64,000 nucleotides of DNA from the NCBI GenBank assembly GCA_019119575.1, contig DWWT01000058.1, forward strand, positions 22,437-86,436, written 5' to 3'. Both the position numbers and the translations under genes were made by a program. Origin of the DNA: Candidatus Enterocloster excrementipullorum (GTDB taxonomy: Bacteria > Bacillota > Clostridia > Lachnospirales > Lachnospiraceae). The notes below the pieces were generated by a model. That model was not told where the DNA came from, made no database searches, and was given only the letters and a program-made list of their open reading frames with translations. This document shows positions 60,825 through 64,000 of this stretch, in pieces; position 1 is the first letter of the stretch, and each line of letters opens with the position of its first letter.

Positions 60825-61112
60825 CTAGCGCATCTCCCTGTCCACGGAAAGGATCTCTGCCTCCGTACTGCTCTCCACAAATGCCAGTATATCGTCCATC
60901 ATGCTGTCCGCCTGGGCGCTGTGGGCCGCAATGGCTGCAATTCCAATCACAGCCGTCTGGTGTACGTCCTGCAGCCCGGTTTCCGCCGCGGAGACAGCGT
61001 ACCGGCTTCTGATCTTTCCCAAAAGACTTTTCACCACCATACGCTTTTCTTTTAAAGAATGCACCCAAGGGGCGTACAGCTTGATTTCCATCACTGCAAT
61101 TTTAAACTCCAT
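60825..61112 (-). CDS. DUF503 (YlxP-like) protein
   Basis: A 95-residue protein of the YlxP family, which elsewhere lies near infB/rbfA and is thought to be related to RNA processing. The motif HSLKEKRMVVKSLLGKIRSR at residues 18-37 is diagnostic. The start at 61112 has GGAAAGGCAGGG upstream. Here it is found outside the usual translation operon and overlaps the nucleotidyltransferase gene by 22 bp. Confidence 0.9.
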   Translation of the reverse strand: MEFKIAVMEIKLYAPWVHSLKEKRMVVKSLLGKIRSRYAVSAAETGLQDVHQTAVIGIAAIAAHSAQADSMMDDILAFVESSTEAEILSVDREMR

Positions 61113-61903
61113 CCGCCCTGCCTTTCCTCTCCAAGAATCTTCAAAAACACCGCGTTCAGCCCCGACAAGTCCCGCAGACGGTCGTCCGGCAGCCTGTCCG
61201 CCGCTTTCTCCTGGCGCTCCAGCTCCCTGGATATAAATTCCTGCAGCCAGGCATTCTGCGGATGCTCGTCCTTCTCGTCCGTGACAAGCTTTACCGCCAT
61301 TACGTCCCGGATGGCCTCCCTAAGCCCTGCGGGAAGCTCCTGCTTTAAGAGCGCGTCAAACAGAAGCGGCGCCGGCTCCCGGTACACCTCGATGTACCGG
61401 GCCGCCAAAAGGGGACGGAGGGCATAAAAATATTTTTTATACCGCACCATTTCCCCCTGCAGATACTGCAAATACGTATTTCTCGCCGTCCCATAGTAAT
61501 GATGGACCGCCCTCTTCACTGAAAAATAGGGCTGGGCCGCCCGGTAAATTTCCTGCCAGGCCTCGGATGTCCGGTACACAATCGGCGAACCGGCCCACTC
61601 AAACAGGGTCGCGTTCCCCTTTTGGAACTGGACGAGCGCCTTTCGCAGATCCCAGCCGTTGATGTCCAGCACCTCGTCAAGCTGCCATTCAATCACGTCC
61701 CGCGGGCTGTCCAGGCGCAGATACTCCTCCATAGGCCGCACGTAAAGAAAGCGCACATCATAGTCGCTGTCCGGTGAGGCCAGCCCCCAGGCACGGCTTC
61801 CCGATTCCACCGCATAGAGAATCCGAACATGTTCCTTTTCCTCGATTGCATGCAGCTTCTCATCAATCTCCCTTCGGATATCCCGATCTTCCATTCGCTC
61901 CAC
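61091..61903 (-). CDS. RlaP-type nucleotidyltransferase (second of a tandem pair)
   Basis: A 270-residue DNA polymerase beta-superfamily protein (PF10127-like). The active-site motif VESGSRAWGLASPDSDYDVR is near residue 33, with the G-S and D-x-D pattern. It starts with GTG at 61903, seven bases after GGAGG; an ATG nine bases later is poorly spaced. QFQKGNATLFEWAGSPIVY near 92 and RAVHHYYGTARNTYL near 128 belong to the same family. It follows its paralogue with a 2-bp gap. Confidence 0.85.
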   Translation of the reverse strand: MERMEDRDIRREIDEKLHAIEEKEHVRILYAVESGSRAWGLASPDSDYDVRFLYVRPMEEYLRLDSPRDVIEWQLDEVLDINGWDLRKALVQFQKGNATLFEWAGSPIVYRTSEAWQEIYRAAQPYFSVKRAVHHYYGTARNTYLQYLQGEMVRYKKYFYALRPLLAARYIEVYREPAPLLFDALLKQELPAGLREAIRDVMAVKLVTDEKDEHPQNAWLQEFISRELERQEKAADRLPDDRLRDLSGLNAVFLKILGEERQGGWSLKLQ

Positions 61904-61905
61904 AG

Positions 61906-62763
61906 CTACACCTCCAGTGCCCTTCGGTTCACGGATTCCACAAATGCCTCCACCCGCCTCCTGGTGCGGATTTCTCCCCGCTCCAGGATGTCAATGGCCA
62001 TCATAAACAGGCGGATCAGATGCATGGCATGCTTATTCAAATGGTTGTCGTCCTTCTTCCTGTTGCGCTTGCCGATTTTGTCATAATCCCTCACCACATT
62101 GTGCATCACCGCCCACATGTGTTCATAATCCCGCAGGGGAAGGTGGCGGTAATTGGCATCCACAAAAATCTCCGTCTCCAGCGCGGGATTTTCTGCCTTG
62201 TCAATATAGATACGGATTTCCCCCTTGACAAAGGGCGCGTACCGCCGGTTAAAATCCTCCAGGGCATTCTGTACCGAGCGGAAAATATGCTGTTCTCTCT
62301 CCTGCTGAGGCATACGATCCCTGGCAATGGCATTCTGCAGCCTTCGAAGCTGGGCACTGGCGTAGCCCCCGAAGGATTTGGCCGCCCGCTTGGAGAGGAA
62401 AATCCCTTTATTTTCCAAAAGCTCCCGTCCCAGGGGATTTAATATCAGGTACTGCTCCTCCTCCAGACCCAAAATCTCACAGGTGTTGGGATTGCACTCC
62501 AAAAGCAGGCCCACCATCTTGTTGAAGGAATAAATAACCGTGTCCGTCCCTTCATCCTCGTACTGCTCAAATTCCGTCAGTCCCAGAAGGTCTGATGGCA
62601 GGTTCAGGGTGATCCCCCGAAAATCAATGTCGCTGCCCGCATTGTCCGTCCCATAAGCATAGCTTCCCCCAAGTCCCAGAAGAAGGATGCGCTTTCCCAG
62701 ACGGGGATTTGTCCTCAAAAATTCATATTCTTTTGTCTGCAATAATGCGTGAAAATCCGGCAT
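61906..62763 (-). CDS. RlaP-type nucleotidyltransferase (first of a tandem pair)
   Basis: A 285-residue protein of the same superfamily. Active-site motif GLGGSYAYGTDNAGSDIDFR near residue 30 with both acidic residues. ECNPNTCEILGLEEEQYLI near 90 resembles the matching segment of the neighbour, so the two are divergent paralogues. Start at 62763 (MPDFHALLQ) with GGAGG upstream; a 12-residue extension to 62799 overlaps the RsgI-like gene. Relatives occur beside RNA ligases, but none is seen here. Confidence 0.85.
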   Translation of the reverse strand: MPDFHALLQTKEYEFLRTNPRLGKRILLLGLGGSYAYGTDNAGSDIDFRGITLNLPSDLLGLTEFEQYEDEGTDTVIYSFNKMVGLLLECNPNTCEILGLEEEQYLILNPLGRELLENKGIFLSKRAAKSFGGYASAQLRRLQNAIARDRMPQQEREQHIFRSVQNALEDFNRRYAPFVKGEIRIYIDKAENPALETEIFVDANYRHLPLRDYEHMWAVMHNVVRDYDKIGKRNRKKDDNHLNKHAMHLIRLFMMAIDILERGEIRTRRRVEAFVESVNRRALEV

Positions 62764-62765
62764 GT

Positions 62766-63551
62766 CTAATCTCCCTCCGCCCCGTATCGGTTTCTCCATC
62801 CATGTCCGCCCCTGACGCCGGCGCCGTGTCCGCCGTGCCCATTTTCGTTCCCTGAACCGGCATGGGGATGATGGGAATCCGGGCTGTCTGATTCATTTCC
62901 GATTAAATCCCATATTTCCCGCATCGTCATATTCCGCACCTGGTCAACGGTAATTTCCGGGTTCACGTCCCGCAGTTTCAAATACGCCCTGTACTTTCCG
63001 CAGGAGAGGCCCCTCTCATGGGCTTCGTCCGCCTCCTTCGAATTTGCGTAATAGCAGTACGTATTTTCTTCGCTGGCTGTGAAGGTCTCCAGCTCTGACA
63101 GCATCTGCCGGGACTGGGCGTCGTCGGAACCGATCACGCCAATGGTCATAACCTCATTATTTGACAGAAGCTCCCCCACGCTTTCGCTGGTTATGATCCG
63201 GCTGACCGCATCCGTATAGCGCAGGTACTTTATATCCAGCGTCTTTGCCAGCTCCTGCCCGTCGCTGTTATAGCCGCGCACGGAAATAATTTTGTCAAAC
63301 CGGTTCACCCCCAATTCTATGGACGGGTTGATGTCAATGCTGATTACTGCCGCCGGCGCAAAATAGAGCCAGTGCCCGCCAAACAGAAGAAACAAAAAGC
63401 AGGCGGCAGCGGGAATCAGGCGGCGGGAATATGCGGTTTTCCCAGCCCTGGGGCCTTTTATTTTTTGAGAAAGAAATGCTTTTGTGCCCTCCTTTAACGC
63501 TTCTTCTGCCCGCACCTTGCCAAATGCCCGTTTGATCCTGTCGTCATTCAT
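62766..63551 (-). CDS. RsgI-like anti-sigma factor
   Basis: A 261-residue single-pass membrane protein: cytoplasmic segment (1-45), helix LIPAAACFLFLLFGGHWLYF, then an extracytoplasmic domain. AVISIDINPSIELGVNRFDK directly after the helix is the conserved RsgI segment whose Asn-Pro bond is known to self-cleave in Clostridium RsgI proteins. The C-terminus is His/Gly-rich, not a carbohydrate-binding module. ATG at 63551 follows GGGAGG; it overlaps the sigma gene by 8 bp. It should hold the neighbouring sigma factor inactive. Confidence 0.85.
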   Translation of the reverse strand: MNDDRIKRAFGKVRAEEALKEGTKAFLSQKIKGPRAGKTAYSRRLIPAAACFLFLLFGGHWLYFAPAAVISIDINPSIELGVNRFDKIISVRGYNSDGQELAKTLDIKYLRYTDAVSRIITSESVGELLSNNEVMTIGVIGSDDAQSRQMLSELETFTASEENTYCYYANSKEADEAHERGLSCGKYRAYLKLRDVNPEITVDQVRNMTMREIWDLIGNESDSPDSHHPHAGSGNENGHGGHGAGVRGGHGWRNRYGAEGD

Positions 63552-64000
63552 ACCCGTCACCTCCCAGCTTGTCCCGAAGCAGCTGCCTGGAACGGTTTAT
63601 AAGTGTGTAAATCGTGCTCACATTTTTTCCCAAAATCCGGCTGATCTGCGGGGCAGTATATCCTTCGTAGTAGTGGAGATACACAACATCCTTATATTTT
63701 GGGGGGAGCGACAGAACCGCTTCCAGCACTTCCCGGTCATCCTTTGGCATCTCGGAGGACTGCTCCGCGATTTCATCCAGAGAGACGGTCCGGCTGCGGA
63801 AAAAGCTTTTCAGCAGGTCTTTGCAGGCGTTGATTGTCACCCGGATAAACCATGCCTTCTCATGTTCCTCGTTTTCAAAGGAAACGGAGCTAAGGACATA
63901 CTTCAAAAACACGGTTTGAAATATGTCCTCCGTATCGGCATAATTCTTCAAATGTATCATACAGAGCCGCCGAACCATATCCGAATACCGCTCGACGGCC
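63544..64000 (-). CDS. ECF-type RNA polymerase sigma factor (5' end beyond window)
   Basis: The visible 151 residues include the region 2 part (AVERYSDMVRRLC, HLKNYADTEDIFQTVFLKYV) and region 4 (LPPKYKDVVYLHYYEGYTAP, QISRILGKNVSTIYTLINRS). The frame remains open to the window end, so the start is outside. It pairs with the RsgI-like anti-sigma immediately downstream and may drive this same operon. Confidence 0.92.
   Translation of the reverse strand, partial: AVERYSDMVRRLCMIHLKNYADTEDIFQTVFLKYVLSSVSFENEEHEKAWFIRVTINACKDLLKSFFRSRTVSLDEIAEQSSEMPKDDREVLEAVLSLPPKYKDVVYLHYYEGYTAPQISRILGKNVSTIYTLINRSRQLLRDKLGGDGYE

Overview
The window looks like chromosomal DNA of a fermentative, GC-rich gut-type member of the Lachnospiraceae (Bacillota, Clostridia). 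The signs are pta-ackA, a phosphotransferase pair (HPr/enzyme I), a T-box in front of leuS, c-di-AMP synthesis (cdaA-cdaR) with a DarA-type receptor, rpmF behind a DUF177 gene, strong AGGAGG ribosome sites, and many sugar ABC transporters with lipoprotein binding proteins. The genus is an inference. No insertion sequence, prophage, CRISPR array or rRNA gene was found; there is one tRNA.

Layout, left to right. 1-1.1 kb: 5' part of leuS with a T-box leader and a duplicated hairpin repeat. 1.1-4.3 kb: a PHP/EndoQ-like nuclease fused to a UvrD helicase. 4.8-11.4 kb: the oxidative right-hand branch of the TCA cycle (isocitrate dehydrogenase, citrate synthase, aconitase) with a Crp/Fnr regulator divergent from aconitase. 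11.5-19.3 kb: a leftward run from two membrane proteins through cdaA, cdaR, ptsH and ptsI to a polysaccharide polymerase-like protein and an SdpI-like protein. 19.5-27 kb: a carbohydrate region with an agarase-like glycosidase, two genes truncated at one junction (binding protein and RpiR regulator), a fucose-isomerase-like protein, a DapA-family lyase and a GarR-like reductase. 27-33 kb: an intact fructoselysine operon in the order frlB-O-N-M-D-R. 33-36.4 kb: rpmF, ackA, pta. 36.5-42.3 kb: a decayed AraC/VOC junction, darA, an AAA ATPase, HtrA and TmcAL. 42.3-51.4 kb: a long leftward housekeeping group ending upstream in polA and a zinc-finger membrane protein. 51.5-53.7 kb: tRNA-Leu, a DUF3298 protein and upp. 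53.8-60.2 kb: a mannitol-dehydrogenase-family gene, a PHP phosphatase, a PhnP-like hydrolase and a damaged glycerol-3-phosphate-type ABC system under an AraC regulator. 60.4-64 kb: GNAT, DUF503, two tandem RlaP-type nucleotidyltransferases, an RsgI-like anti-sigma and its ECF sigma factor (cut by the window end).

Two themes recur. First, damage: there are three deletion-type junctions (SBP/RpiR, AraC/VOC, permease N-half/C-half) plus one homopolymer frameshift (HAD phosphatase), all in accessory genes while core genes are intact. This is either recent strain-level loss or assembly error. Second, regulation: several promoters are close to consensus and carry palindromes (frlB, DUF177-rpmF, crp/fnr, upp), and several intercistronic hairpins lie inside operons (frlO-frlN, cdaR-ptsH, pta-ackA).

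I see no certain new defence or mobile system. The best candidates for new biology are the EndoQ-UvrD fusion, the paired nucleotidyltransferases beside the RsgI/sigma module, the two unknown membrane proteins leading the c-di-AMP cluster, and the duplicated structured repeat placed between the leuS T-box terminator and the leuS start.
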